NCBI GenBank assembly: GCA_035630195.1
Contig: DASQLD010000141.1
Location: forward strand, 1-34,316
Source of the DNA: DASQDN01 sp035630195
Lineage (GTDB): Bacteria > Acidobacteriota > Terriglobia > Bryobacterales > Bryobacteraceae
DNA: 34,316 bases
Reading direction: 5' to 3'
Under the pieces are notes generated by a model, which did not search any database, was not told the origin of the DNA, and saw only the letters and a program-made list of their open reading frames with translations. Shown here piece by piece: positions 16,624-23,755 of this stretch. Position 1 is the stretch's first letter. The number at the start of each line of letters is the position of its first letter. The position numbers and the translations under genes are program-made.

Positions 16624-17934
16624 ATGAAGCGTCGCGAACTGCTCGGTGTTCCTGGTTTGGCTCTGGCGCAAACGGCCACTCCACGGCGTGGTCTTCCCCC
16701 GCTGAAGATCACGGATGTCAAGGTGATCTGCACAAATCCACCGTATCGCGACGGCGCCATCTCGACCATGCAGCGGCTCGTTATCGCCAAGGTCGAGACC
16801 AGCGAGCCGGGACTCTACGGTCTGGGCTGCGCCTCGTTCGTTCTTCGACCCGCCGCGGTCGCGACCTTCATCGAGAAATACTTGAAGCCCTTCGTCATCG
16901 GTAAAAATCCGGACATGGTGTCCGACCTCTACCACTCGATGAACGTAAGCGGCCTATGGAGAGGCGGACCCGTCGAGAACTATGCGGTAGCCGGTATCGA
17001 TGTTGCGCTGTGGGACATCAAGGCGAAACGCGCGAACATGCCCCTGTACGAGCTGCTCGGCGGCAAGATGCGTGCGGCAGCGCATTGCTACGGCGACGCG
17101 GGCGGCAATACCGGCGAAGAGATGGCCGACAGCGTGCAAAAAGCTCTGGCCGCCGGCTACACTCATGTACGCCTCAACTACCGCGGCTCCAAAGTGAACC
17201 CAACGCCGGCCTTGTCCGGCATGCCGCTTGGGACCTCGCTTGGTTCCGACCCCGTCATCGATCCCGACGAGTGGGGCCGCGAAATTCCAAAGATCTTCGA
17301 GCATGTGCGCAAAGTTGTCGGCGACAAGCCGGAGTTGATGCAACATCTGCACGGCCAGCTTCCGCCGATCACCGCCATTCAGATCGTGAAGCGCCTGGAA
17401 CCGCTGCGGCCCTACTTTTTCGAGGATCCTTTTTATCCCGAAGACATAAGCTACCTGAAGATACTCCGGCCACAAACCAGCGTCCCGATCGCCATCGGTG
17501 AAAAGTTCGCCAATCGTCACGACTACGCGGACCTGGTGACAAATCAACTGCTCGACTTCATCCGCGTTCACATCCCGACCATCGGCGGTCTCACAATGGC
17601 CCATAAGCTTGCGGCGCTCGGCGCCTGGTTCAACGTGCGAACGGCATGGCACGCGCCCGGTGATCTCTCGCCGGTAGGACACGCCGTTAACGGACATCTC
17701 GATCTTGCGGCGCCCAATTTCGGTATTCAGGAAGGCGCGTTTCTTCCAAGCGACGCCGTGCGGGAGATCTTCCCCGGTACGCCCGAGATACGAAAAGGAT
17801 ACTTGTTCCTCAACGAGGCTCCGGGGCATGGCGTAGATTTGGACGAACGCGCCGCGGCAAAATACCCGTGTTCGATGCAAGATGGAAACTTCGGCCCGAA
17901 GCGCTTTCCAAACGGATCGATCGTCAGCAACTAA
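16624..17934 (+). CDS. Enolase-superfamily D-mannonate dehydratase/RspA-like protein (paralogue 2) with altered metal ligand, exported
   Basis: 436 residues from the ATG at 16624, with GGAG nine bases upstream. A short Tat-like leader (M-K-R-R-E-L-L-G, then GLALAQ) precedes the mature protein. It parallels paralogue 1 along its whole length: ETSEPGLYGLGCASF, FFEDPFYPEDISYLK (Glu267), AIGEKFANRHD (Glu293) and WHAPGDLSPVGHAVNGHLDL. The key difference is that the H-D-I-H of paralogue 1 reads Q-H-L-H here, so the first metal-ligand Asp is replaced by His241, while the acid His243 is kept. The protein has therefore either changed metal or chemistry, or become an auxiliary subunit. It lies in the same operon, four bases before the sulfatase. 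Confidence 0.9.
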   Translation: MKRRELLGVPGLALAQTATPRRGLPPLKITDVKVICTNPPYRDGAISTMQRLVIAKVETSEPGLYGLGCASFVLRPAAVATFIEKYLKPFVIGKNPDMVSDLYHSMNVSGLWRGGPVENYAVAGIDVALWDIKAKRANMPLYELLGGKMRAAAHCYGDAGGNTGEEMADSVQKALAAGYTHVRLNYRGSKVNPTPALSGMPLGTSLGSDPVIDPDEWGREIPKIFEHVRKVVGDKPELMQHLHGQLPPITAIQIVKRLEPLRPYFFEDPFYPEDISYLKILRPQTSVPIAIGEKFANRHDYADLVTNQLLDFIRVHIPTIGGLTMAHKLAALGAWFNVRTAWHAPGDLSPVGHAVNGHLDLAAPNFGIQEGAFLPSDAVREIFPGTPEIRKGYLFLNEAPGHGVDLDERAAAKYPCSMQDGNFGPKRFPNGSIVSN

Positions 17935-17937
17935 CCC

Positions 17938-19341
17938 ATGAATCGCCGGAATTTCATAAGCACCGCTGCCGCCGCCGCAACGTCGCCAATCTTCGCTCAA
18001 ACTGCATCGCCGCGCGAACGCCCGAACTTCATCTTCATCCTCGCGGACGATCTCGGATGGAGCGATCTTGGATGTTACGGCCATCCATTTATCAAGACGC
18101 CGAATCTCGATCGGCTCGCAAGTCAGGGGACGCGGTTCACGCACTTCTATACGAACTCAGCCGTATGCTCCCCCAGCCGCGTCGCTTTCGTGACAGGGAA
18201 CTTCCCCGCTCGACACCGAATCCATAGCGCTCTCGATGCGCCGGATGTCAACAAGCAGAACGGTTCCGCGGATTTCCTGGATCCGGCAGCGACCAACCTC
18301 GCGCGCGTCTTGAAACAGTCCGGCTACACGACAGCGCATTTCGGGAAATGGCATCTCAGTTCAACCGCCAACGATCCGAAGCCTGCCGCATACGGCTTCG
18401 ACGAGTTCCGCACATCCTGGCCCCACGCTGCATCCGATCCATACTTCTGGTCCAAGACAACGGAAATGATCGTTGACGACGCGATCCAGTTCATCGAAAA
18501 CAACCGGGACAAGCCCTTCTTCGTTAACCTGTGGACGCTGATCCCACACGCAATCCTGAATCCGACACCGGCAGAGATGGCGCGCTACAGCGACTTCGGC
18601 CCTCCGAATGTACCTTACAAGGGCGCTCATCCGATCTACTACGGCGCCGTGAGCGGCTTGGATGACCATATCGGACGATTGCTCACGCGCCTCAGTGAGT
18701 TGGGACTGGACCAGAACACGGTCGTCATCTTCTCGAGTGACAACGGCCCGGAAGACATCGACATCTATAGCGTGAATCACAGTGGTGTCGGTTCCACCGG
18801 AGCTTTTCGTGGCCGGAAACGCAGCCTCTACGAAGGTGGAGTTCGAGTACCCTTCCTCGTACGCTGGCCCAATAAAGTTCCAGCCGGTCGAGTAGACACC
18901 ACGACCATAGCCAGCGCCGTGGATCTCTTGCCGACGCTGAGCAAGTTGGCAGGCGCCGCACTACCGTCATCCTTTCAAGCCGACGGAGAAGACATAAGCT
19001 CGGCTCTCACCGGAGCCGCTTATAAACGCAGGAAGCCGTTGCTGTGGGAGTGGCGCTTCGATATCTACGGCCACGCGGTGAATCGCAGTCCAATGCTGGC
19101 GATTCGGGATGACGATTGGAAACTGCTGATGAACCCGGATCGCAGCCGCGTCGAGTTGTTCAACGTTCCGCGCGACCCAACAGAGTTGCAGAATCTCGCA
19201 GACCGGGAGTCAAAGATCGTGTCCCGCTTGTCACGCCCGCTGCTGGAATGGCACAAATCTTTGCCTCCCGGTCCCCTCCGCCCAAGCGCAGGCAAGAATG
19301 ATTTCCCGAGCCCATCGCTCGCTCGCAAACCCCAACGATGA
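17938..19341 (+). CDS. Tat-exported sulfatase (formylglycine-type arylsulfatase family)
   Basis: 467 residues from the ATG at 17938. The leader N-R-R-N-F-I-S-T-A with an Ala-rich run is a clear Tat signal. ILADDLGWSDLGCYGH supplies the metal-binding Asp37 and Asp38. C-S-P-S-R at 77-81 is the sulfatase signature whose Cys is converted to formylglycine. HFGKWHLS and IFSSDNGPED provide the remaining active-site Lys/His and Asp/Asn. C-terminal W-K-L-L-M-N and DPTELQNLAD are usual for the family. Cys-type sulfatases need a formylglycine-generating enzyme, which is not in the window. Tat export would allow this modification in the cytoplasm. The role is probably desulfation of a sulfated sugar. The last bases overlap the epimerase start (ATGA). 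Confidence 0.94.
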   Translation: MNRRNFISTAAAAATSPIFAQTASPRERPNFIFILADDLGWSDLGCYGHPFIKTPNLDRLASQGTRFTHFYTNSAVCSPSRVAFVTGNFPARHRIHSALDAPDVNKQNGSADFLDPAATNLARVLKQSGYTTAHFGKWHLSSTANDPKPAAYGFDEFRTSWPHAASDPYFWSKTTEMIVDDAIQFIENNRDKPFFVNLWTLIPHAILNPTPAEMARYSDFGPPNVPYKGAHPIYYGAVSGLDDHIGRLLTRLSELGLDQNTVVIFSSDNGPEDIDIYSVNHSGVGSTGAFRGRKRSLYEGGVRVPFLVRWPNKVPAGRVDTTTIASAVDLLPTLSKLAGAALPSSFQADGEDISSALTGAAYKRRKPLLWEWRFDIYGHAVNRSPMLAIRDDDWKLLMNPDRSRVELFNVPRDPTELQNLADRESKIVSRLSRPLLEWHKSLPPGPLRPSAGKNDFPSPSLARKPQR

Positions 19342-20276
19342 AACTCTACGGCAATCGGCATCACGCGTGCCGCATCAACGAGTATCAATGGCGCCGACAC
19401 TCACTGCTCGTCATGGAAAACGAGCTTGTTCGCGTGACAGTGCTCGCATCCAAGGGCGCCGACATCCTTGAGTTTCGCCACAAGCCCTCCGACACGGACG
19501 TCCTGTGGCATGCTCCCCAGCCCGTTCTGCCTCCGACATTCGTGCCGACCAAAGCGCGTCCCGGCGGAGCGTTCCTAGATTATTATCCCGGCGGATGGCA
19601 GGAGATCTTCCCTTCCGCCGGACACTCGGTGAACATCTCGGGAGCAGAGTTGGGCCAGCACGGAGAAGTAAGCCTGCAACCTTGGGACGTCCGCGTCATC
19701 GAGGACAAAGCCGAGCGCGTCACAGTCGAGTTCAGCGTTGAAACCATCCGGACACCGTTCCGCCTCGTCCGCGCCATGACGCTCCAAACCGGCGACAGCA
19801 CATTATTTCTAAAAGAAACCGCCACAAACCTCGGCGCCGAGAAGCTTCCCTACGCCTGGGGACACCATCCCGTTTTCGGAGCGCCGTTTCTCGAGGCGGG
19901 TTGCGAGATCGACTTCCCTGCGTCAGACACTGGACCCGCCCACACGCAAAGTGTGCCCTCTATCGACGCTCGCTCCGAGCGAGTCATCTGCTTGGAGAAC
20001 GTGCAAGAAGGAAGATTTCGCCTGGGCAATCGCCGGCTTGGATTGGCCGCCGAAATGCGTTGGGACAAAGCTATCATGCCCTATCTCTGGTCGTGGCAAG
20101 TCTACGGCGGAAGCTGGCACTATCCGTACTTCGGGCGCGCATACTGTCTCGGAATCGAGCCGTTTAGCTGCCCTGTCCAACCCTTCGAGGACACAATCGC
20201 GCAAGGCCGCGCGCCGCAGTTGGACGCCAACGGAGAACGCGCATTGCAGGCTGAGATGCGCCTCATCAAGCTATAA
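19338..20276 (+). CDS. Aldose-1-epimerase-like (galactose mutarotase fold) protein
   Basis: 312 residues, no signal peptide, ATG overlapping the sulfatase stop. The fold is shown by ENELVRVTVLASKGADILEF at the start, YPGGWQEIFP in the middle, YAWGHHPVFGAPF (active-site-type His pair) and a late GIEPFSCPVQPF where mutarotases keep their catalytic Glu. Aldose 1-epimerases interconvert alpha and beta anomers. Here the protein would handle the sugar released by the glycoside hydrolase that follows. The resemblance to classical GalM is distant, so a related carbohydrate-binding or epimerising activity is possible. Confidence 0.82.
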   Translation: MKLYGNRHHACRINEYQWRRHSLLVMENELVRVTVLASKGADILEFRHKPSDTDVLWHAPQPVLPPTFVPTKARPGGAFLDYYPGGWQEIFPSAGHSVNISGAELGQHGEVSLQPWDVRVIEDKAERVTVEFSVETIRTPFRLVRAMTLQTGDSTLFLKETATNLGAEKLPYAWGHHPVFGAPFLEAGCEIDFPASDTGPAHTQSVPSIDARSERVICLENVQEGRFRLGNRRLGLAAEMRWDKAIMPYLWSWQVYGGSWHYPYFGRAYCLGIEPFSCPVQPFEDTIAQGRAPQLDANGERALQAEMRLIKL

Positions 20277-20280
20277 CTCC

Positions 20281-22626
20281 ATGCGAACAGCCATTGCTAC
20301 GCTCGCGCTCTTCGCATCATCGCTGTTCGGCGCGATTCCCTCGAAAGTGTTGCTCATCGTTCCCGATGAGGAAGGCGTAAAAGCGCTGAGTGGAATCGCT
20401 CCCATATTCGAAGCCGTATCGCGCCGCGCCATCGCCTCCGATGTCCTGGAGAAGCACGCAGCCGAGGGAGGAAGTTTCGTTTGGATCGGACCTCCACAAG
20501 AGCTTCCGCCGGCATTCTGGATAGGAACGTTCCAGCCCGCGAGCACAAAGCTCGGAATCGAACCCGCGGAAGGCGCCCCGATCGACCTGCAGCCGCGCTC
20601 GTTTCAACCTTCCCGGCTATGGTCCGGCTTCATCAAGCCAACCAAAGAGCTCGCCTATCACAACGTCATCGAAGAGCCCCGAGCCGATCTCATCCCACTT
20701 CTTGAAGCCCGCGATCGCTTCGGAACAATCGTCGGTTACCCGGGATTTTTGTTTCGACACTACGCGCCGTCGCTCGCCGCCAATCGCTTCGATGGGAGCG
20801 AGCAGTACTATTTCTTGCTGGAAGATCCATGGGCTGCCCTGACTCCTGCCAAGTGGAAAGATCTGTTGCAAGCCATCGCCCTGCGCTTCGAAAGCGGAGT
20901 TCAACTCACACGTGTCAAGGCCGATTGGGGAGCCTACAGTGTCGGCGAGAAAGTTCGTATCGACGCCGAAGTGTCGAATCGCCGGAATCACGCAGCCGCT
21001 GTGTCGCTGCGGTTTCTCATCAAGGAATCCGGGGACAGCGACTTCCGTACAATCGCCGAACACCGTCGCGCGCCAACGGCTGAAGGCGCCATCGCGGCGC
21101 GCGCGCAATTCATTCCTCGAAAGGTGGGAACCTGTCAGATCCGCGTTCAACTCCTGCAGGATCCAAAGCTGGCAAGCGAGTTGTCCGCATCCGCAAATCC
21201 TGTCGTCGTTGATAAACGGGATACGGGAGTCGTGGTTCATGATGGGGTCATCCGGACCGGCCCTGTCGTATCCACATCAGGCCTGAACATCACCATCGAT
21301 AGGGCCGCTTCGTTCTGGATCGGTACCCATTACTATCCGTCGACCTCATGGTGGGATGGAACCTGGCGCGACTTTCGATCACCGATCGTCGACCGCGATT
21401 TCGCGGCCGTGCGGCAAGCGGGTTACCGTATCGCCCGCATCTGGATTGACCCTACTCTTGATGAGGAGTCGCTTCGCGCAATGGATGCGACGGTTCTCCT
21501 GGCGGCAAAGCACGGCATTATTCTCGACGTCTGCATCTTCACTCAATGGGGTCCGCGTATCGCGTTTGAGGGAGACGATGGTGAGTTGAAGTCCATCGAG
21601 TTGCGTACCGGGTCGGACTTCAACGTTTACGGCATCTCATTCCGGCACTTGGACGCGCAGAAGGAATATGTATCGAAGCTTGCGCAGCGTTGGAAGAATG
21701 CTCGAAACATCATCTTCAATCTCGCGAATGAAACTTATGTTCGTGATCCGGATGAAAGCCAGATGGATGCGGAAGTACGGCGCTGGCCGGAAGCTTTGCT
21801 GCCGCGATCGCCGGATCGCGATACAAAGCTGTTCCGCCGTTGGGCTCAGGAGATGACGGCCACGATTCGTAAGGCCGGCGCTACGCAGCCGGTAATACCT
21901 GGATTTCTCTTCTCATCGATGGGCGGGGGCGACGGCTATCTTGGAAACCGAGATGGAGACATCAGTCCATGGCACTCCTACATGAGTCCCGAAGATACGG
22001 CCGCAACCCTTAGTTACGTGGATACGGCATGTTCCGATCGTCCGATACTACTCGAAGAATTTGGGAAAGGGACTTGGAACAGCGTTGAGCACTACGATCA
22101 GGTAATCCATTACGCTCTCGCCGCCGGAGCTTCTGCCGCCATGAGCTACGAGTGGGGCGTCAGTTGGATGTCGCCCGAGCTCCCGCCGCATGCGACATTC
22201 CTCAACTTTTCGTGGCCGGAAAAGCCGGATCCTCGCTGGTTCGCGGCGCTGGAAGGTGTACCGAAGGGTTGGCCCCGCGTGAGTTCCGGTTTCTTCCCGG
22301 CGGCAAGTGGCTTCCCGTACGGCTCCATCTACCATGGAACGCCATTTCCGGCTGAAGCAGCGAGCGCGGTTGGCCGTCTCGCCACCTTCGGGCCGATGCT
22401 CGCCAGAAAACCTTCCCGCGCGGGAACAGTCGTTCGTGTTCCGAAGGCCGAGCGCTACGATCTCATGTCGCAGCTTTTTCCGCACCTGAAGCTAGTGTGG
22501 AGCCGGCATGTTCCGTATCAGGTTGCGCAATCCGACTGCCCGGCGCCTGCGGACGCGCTCCAGCTTTCGGCCGAAGCCCTAAAGAGTTCGGGACAAACGC
22601 GATCCAGGTTTCCCCTGCTTCCCTGA
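20281..22626 (+). CDS. Secreted clan-A glycoside hydrolase (GH5-like TIM barrel), main part before a frameshift
   Basis: The ATG at 20281 lies four bases after the epimerase stop and opens a signal peptide (MRTAIATLALFASSLFGA). Residues 20-200 form a domain I do not recognise. About 205-310 is Ig-like (DWGAYSVGEKVRIDAEVSNR). A (beta/alpha)8 barrel follows from about 340: FWIGTHYYPSTSWW, YRIARIWIDPTLDEESLRAMD, IIFNLANETY with acid/base Glu484 after Asn483, and ILLEEFGKGTW with nucleophile Glu593. The NE and E-F-G pair is the clan-A retaining arrangement seen in GH5 and relatives. The frame breaks at a GGG (22590-22592) and ends at 22626; the true C-terminus is in the -1 frame. The joined length would be about 927 residues. 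Confidence 0.85.
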   Translation: MRTAIATLALFASSLFGAIPSKVLLIVPDEEGVKALSGIAPIFEAVSRRAIASDVLEKHAAEGGSFVWIGPPQELPPAFWIGTFQPASTKLGIEPAEGAPIDLQPRSFQPSRLWSGFIKPTKELAYHNVIEEPRADLIPLLEARDRFGTIVGYPGFLFRHYAPSLAANRFDGSEQYYFLLEDPWAALTPAKWKDLLQAIALRFESGVQLTRVKADWGAYSVGEKVRIDAEVSNRRNHAAAVSLRFLIKESGDSDFRTIAEHRRAPTAEGAIAARAQFIPRKVGTCQIRVQLLQDPKLASELSASANPVVVDKRDTGVVVHDGVIRTGPVVSTSGLNITIDRAASFWIGTHYYPSTSWWDGTWRDFRSPIVDRDFAAVRQAGYRIARIWIDPTLDEESLRAMDATVLLAAKHGIILDVCIFTQWGPRIAFEGDDGELKSIELRTGSDFNVYGISFRHLDAQKEYVSKLAQRWKNARNIIFNLANETYVRDPDESQMDAEVRRWPEALLPRSPDRDTKLFRRWAQEMTATIRKAGATQPVIPGFLFSSMGGGDGYLGNRDGDISPWHSYMSPEDTAATLSYVDTACSDRPILLEEFGKGTWNSVEHYDQVIHYALAAGASAAMSYEWGVSWMSPELPPHATFLNFSWPEKPDPRWFAALEGVPKGWPRVSSGFFPAASGFPYGSIYHGTPFPAEAASAVGRLATFGPMLARKPSRAGTVVRVPKAERYDLMSQLFPHLKLVWSRHVPYQVAQSDCPAPADALQLSAEALKSSGQTRSRFPLLP

Positions 22627-23063
22627 AGCTCCTTGCGCGGGAAGTGGAAGACGGAACACTGTACAGCCTTTTCGGCGACGCGTCCACGACAACAGCATCG
22701 ATACAGGTAAACACGGATGAGATCACAATGGGTCTGCAGCCACACGCGATGCTCATTCACGGCTCGAGCGGCATACTCTTTGCCGAATCCGCCGGCGCCT
22801 TTGCAATAAACAAGAACCCAGTCTTCACAACACAAAAAGGTCGCATCATAGTCGCCTCACGCGACGGCGCCAATATCTCACAATCTTCAAAGCTCCTTGT
22901 ACGAGCCACCGAACCCACCCGAGTTACTTTTCCCCGCTCCATCCGCTCCCTGCATGCCCTTGTCGGTCCCAGCCAACAACCCGTCTTGATCCCGAATCCC
23001 CCCGGAAACACACTGGACATCGACACAGAGCTTGTCCGCTACGACTTGCAAGTTCAGTTCTAA
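22590..23063 (+). CDS. Glycoside hydrolase, C-terminal beta-rich part (after the frameshift)
   Basis: Continues the protein at 20281-22626 in the -1 frame: TNAIQVSPASLKLLAREVEDGTLYSLFGD and so on to YDLQVQF-stop. The sequence alternates short beta strands and matches the all-beta C-terminal domain (usually golgi-mannosidase-like or CBM-like) that often follows a clan-A barrel. There are no catalytic motifs. It has no start or ribosome site at its beginning, so it is best read as the end of the same gene, whose reading frame lost one base near 22590-22592. Confidence 0.72.
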   Translation, partial: GTNAIQVSPASLKLLAREVEDGTLYSLFGDASTTTASIQVNTDEITMGLQPHAMLIHGSSGILFAESAGAFAINKNPVFTTQKGRIIVASRDGANISQSSKLLVRATEPTRVTFPRSIRSLHALVGPSQQPVLIPNPPGNTLDIDTELVRYDLQVQF

Positions 23064-23150
23064 ACCCCGCGAACCCCAACCGCAAACACCACAAAAACCC
23101 CTCGTGGACATACCGGCCCACCTCGACAGCGCCCGACCCCGACAGCCATA

Positions 23151-23186
23151 GGTTTGTCCCCTCCGAATACACCCGGCCGACAAACC
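23151..23186. repeat. Inverted repeat, 8-base arms
   Basis: GGTTTGTC (23151-23158) and GACAAACC (23179-23186) are exact complements with a 20-base loop. It could fold as a hairpin 90 bases downstream of the glycoside hydrolase stop. No T run follows on either strand, so a classical terminator is not supported. Confidence 0.6.
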
Positions 23187-23458
23187 AACACTCTTCTCGG
23201 GGACATATCGGATGTACGACAACGCCGGAAGCGCGCACTTCTTCCAATTCGAGACTTTCTCCAATCGATACGAAGCGCTCACTCTCGGATCCCATGTGAG
23301 GCCATCCGGGACCATGGTGTCAAGCTACTGCGGACACACTGGGTGAGGCGCAGCGAATCGTAATTCCCTACAAAAATCTTAAGAAGGGGTCGGGGTCGAC
23401 TTCCAATGACCGCCCGGAGTCGGATCGTACGAAGAGCGGTCTCTGGTTAATGATGCCA

Positions 23459-23494
23459 GCCGACCGTAGCGTGCAATAGCGTGCAATGGTCGGC
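23459..23494. repeat. Inverted repeat enclosing a tandem decamer
   Basis: GCCGACC (23459-23465) pairs exactly with GGTCGGC (23488-23494). Between them TAGCGTGCAA is repeated twice in tandem (23467-23476 and 23477-23486). Next to it, GGCGGCGAG (23492-23500) can pair, with one mismatch, with CTCACCGCC (23582-23590) across the tRNA-like remnant, so the stretch from 23459 to 23591 may be one structured unit. Confidence 0.6.
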
Positions 23495-23540
23495 GGCGAG
23501 AATGGCAACCTTGGCAGTCCTGGCAATGCCGAATCTGTAT

Positions 23541-23591
23541 GTTGCAGAGCCGCCGTGGCGGTCCTGGGTTCGAATCCCACCCTCACCGCCA
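23541..23591 (+). pseudogene. tRNA 3'-half remnant (class II/Ser-like end); possible attachment site
   Basis: The T loop TTCGAAT (23569-23575) is flanked by CTGGG and CCCAC, a four-of-five-pair T stem. It is followed by CCTCACC (23581-23587), a discriminator G and an encoded CCA (23589-23591). CCTCACC-G-CCA is the 3' end common in bacterial tRNA-Ser genes. CCGCC-GT-GGCGG (23550-23561) could be a variable arm. Upstream bases do not supply a proper D arm, anticodon arm or 5' GGTGAGG at the right distance, so this is not a complete tRNA. Such 3' halves are typically left at integration sites of mobile elements. Confidence 0.5.
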
Positions 23592-23609
23592 TTTTAGAAT
23601 CGTCCGGAA

Positions 23610-23635
23610 CGTTCTGTTACCTATCTCTCAGAACG
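23610..23635. repeat. Short inverted repeat upstream of the second Oar gene
   Basis: CGTTCTG (23610-23616) and CAGAACG (23629-23635) are exact complements around a 12-base loop. It lies about 120 bases before the Oar 2 start, so it could be an operator or a hairpin from the preceding region. Nothing further supports either. Confidence 0.4.
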
Positions 23636-23755
23636 GTTAATCAAGAACTTACAGCAGAATAGCCATCCATCCTGGTAAATTCGGGCAATACGTGTGATAC
23701 GATTTCTGCGGCACGATATGGCCCTGTACAAGCCTAGTCACGCCTTGGAGGGTCT

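Larger units (their letters stand above)
23064..23755. other. 690-base gene-free region with inverted repeats and a tRNA-like remnant
   Basis: No convincing protein-coding frame. The first 100 bases are C- and A-rich. GGACATACCGG near 23106 is echoed as GGACATATCGG near 23201. GGGGTCGGGGTCGAC lies near 23386. Several perfect short inverted repeats and a tRNA 3'-half-like stretch are listed separately. The last 100 bases lead into the second Oar gene; a loose promoter-like pair (CTGGTA, then TGATAC 17 bases on, near 23,672-23,700) is too weak to call. Confidence 0.6.

Noticed and set aside
23342..23591. GGTGAGG at 23342-23348 pairs perfectly with the tRNA-like CCTCACC, suggesting an intron-interrupted tRNA of about 250 bases
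   Set aside because: The bases after GGTGAGG do not form a D arm or any anticodon half-stem, and no group I intron landmarks were recognised. The seven-base match is probably chance.
23368..23592. A 74-residue minus-strand reading frame with VGFEPRTATAALQH near its start
   Set aside because: The GFEP string is the reverse reading of the tRNA T-loop sequence GGTTCGAATCCC. Such frames are a well-known false call over tRNA 3' ends.
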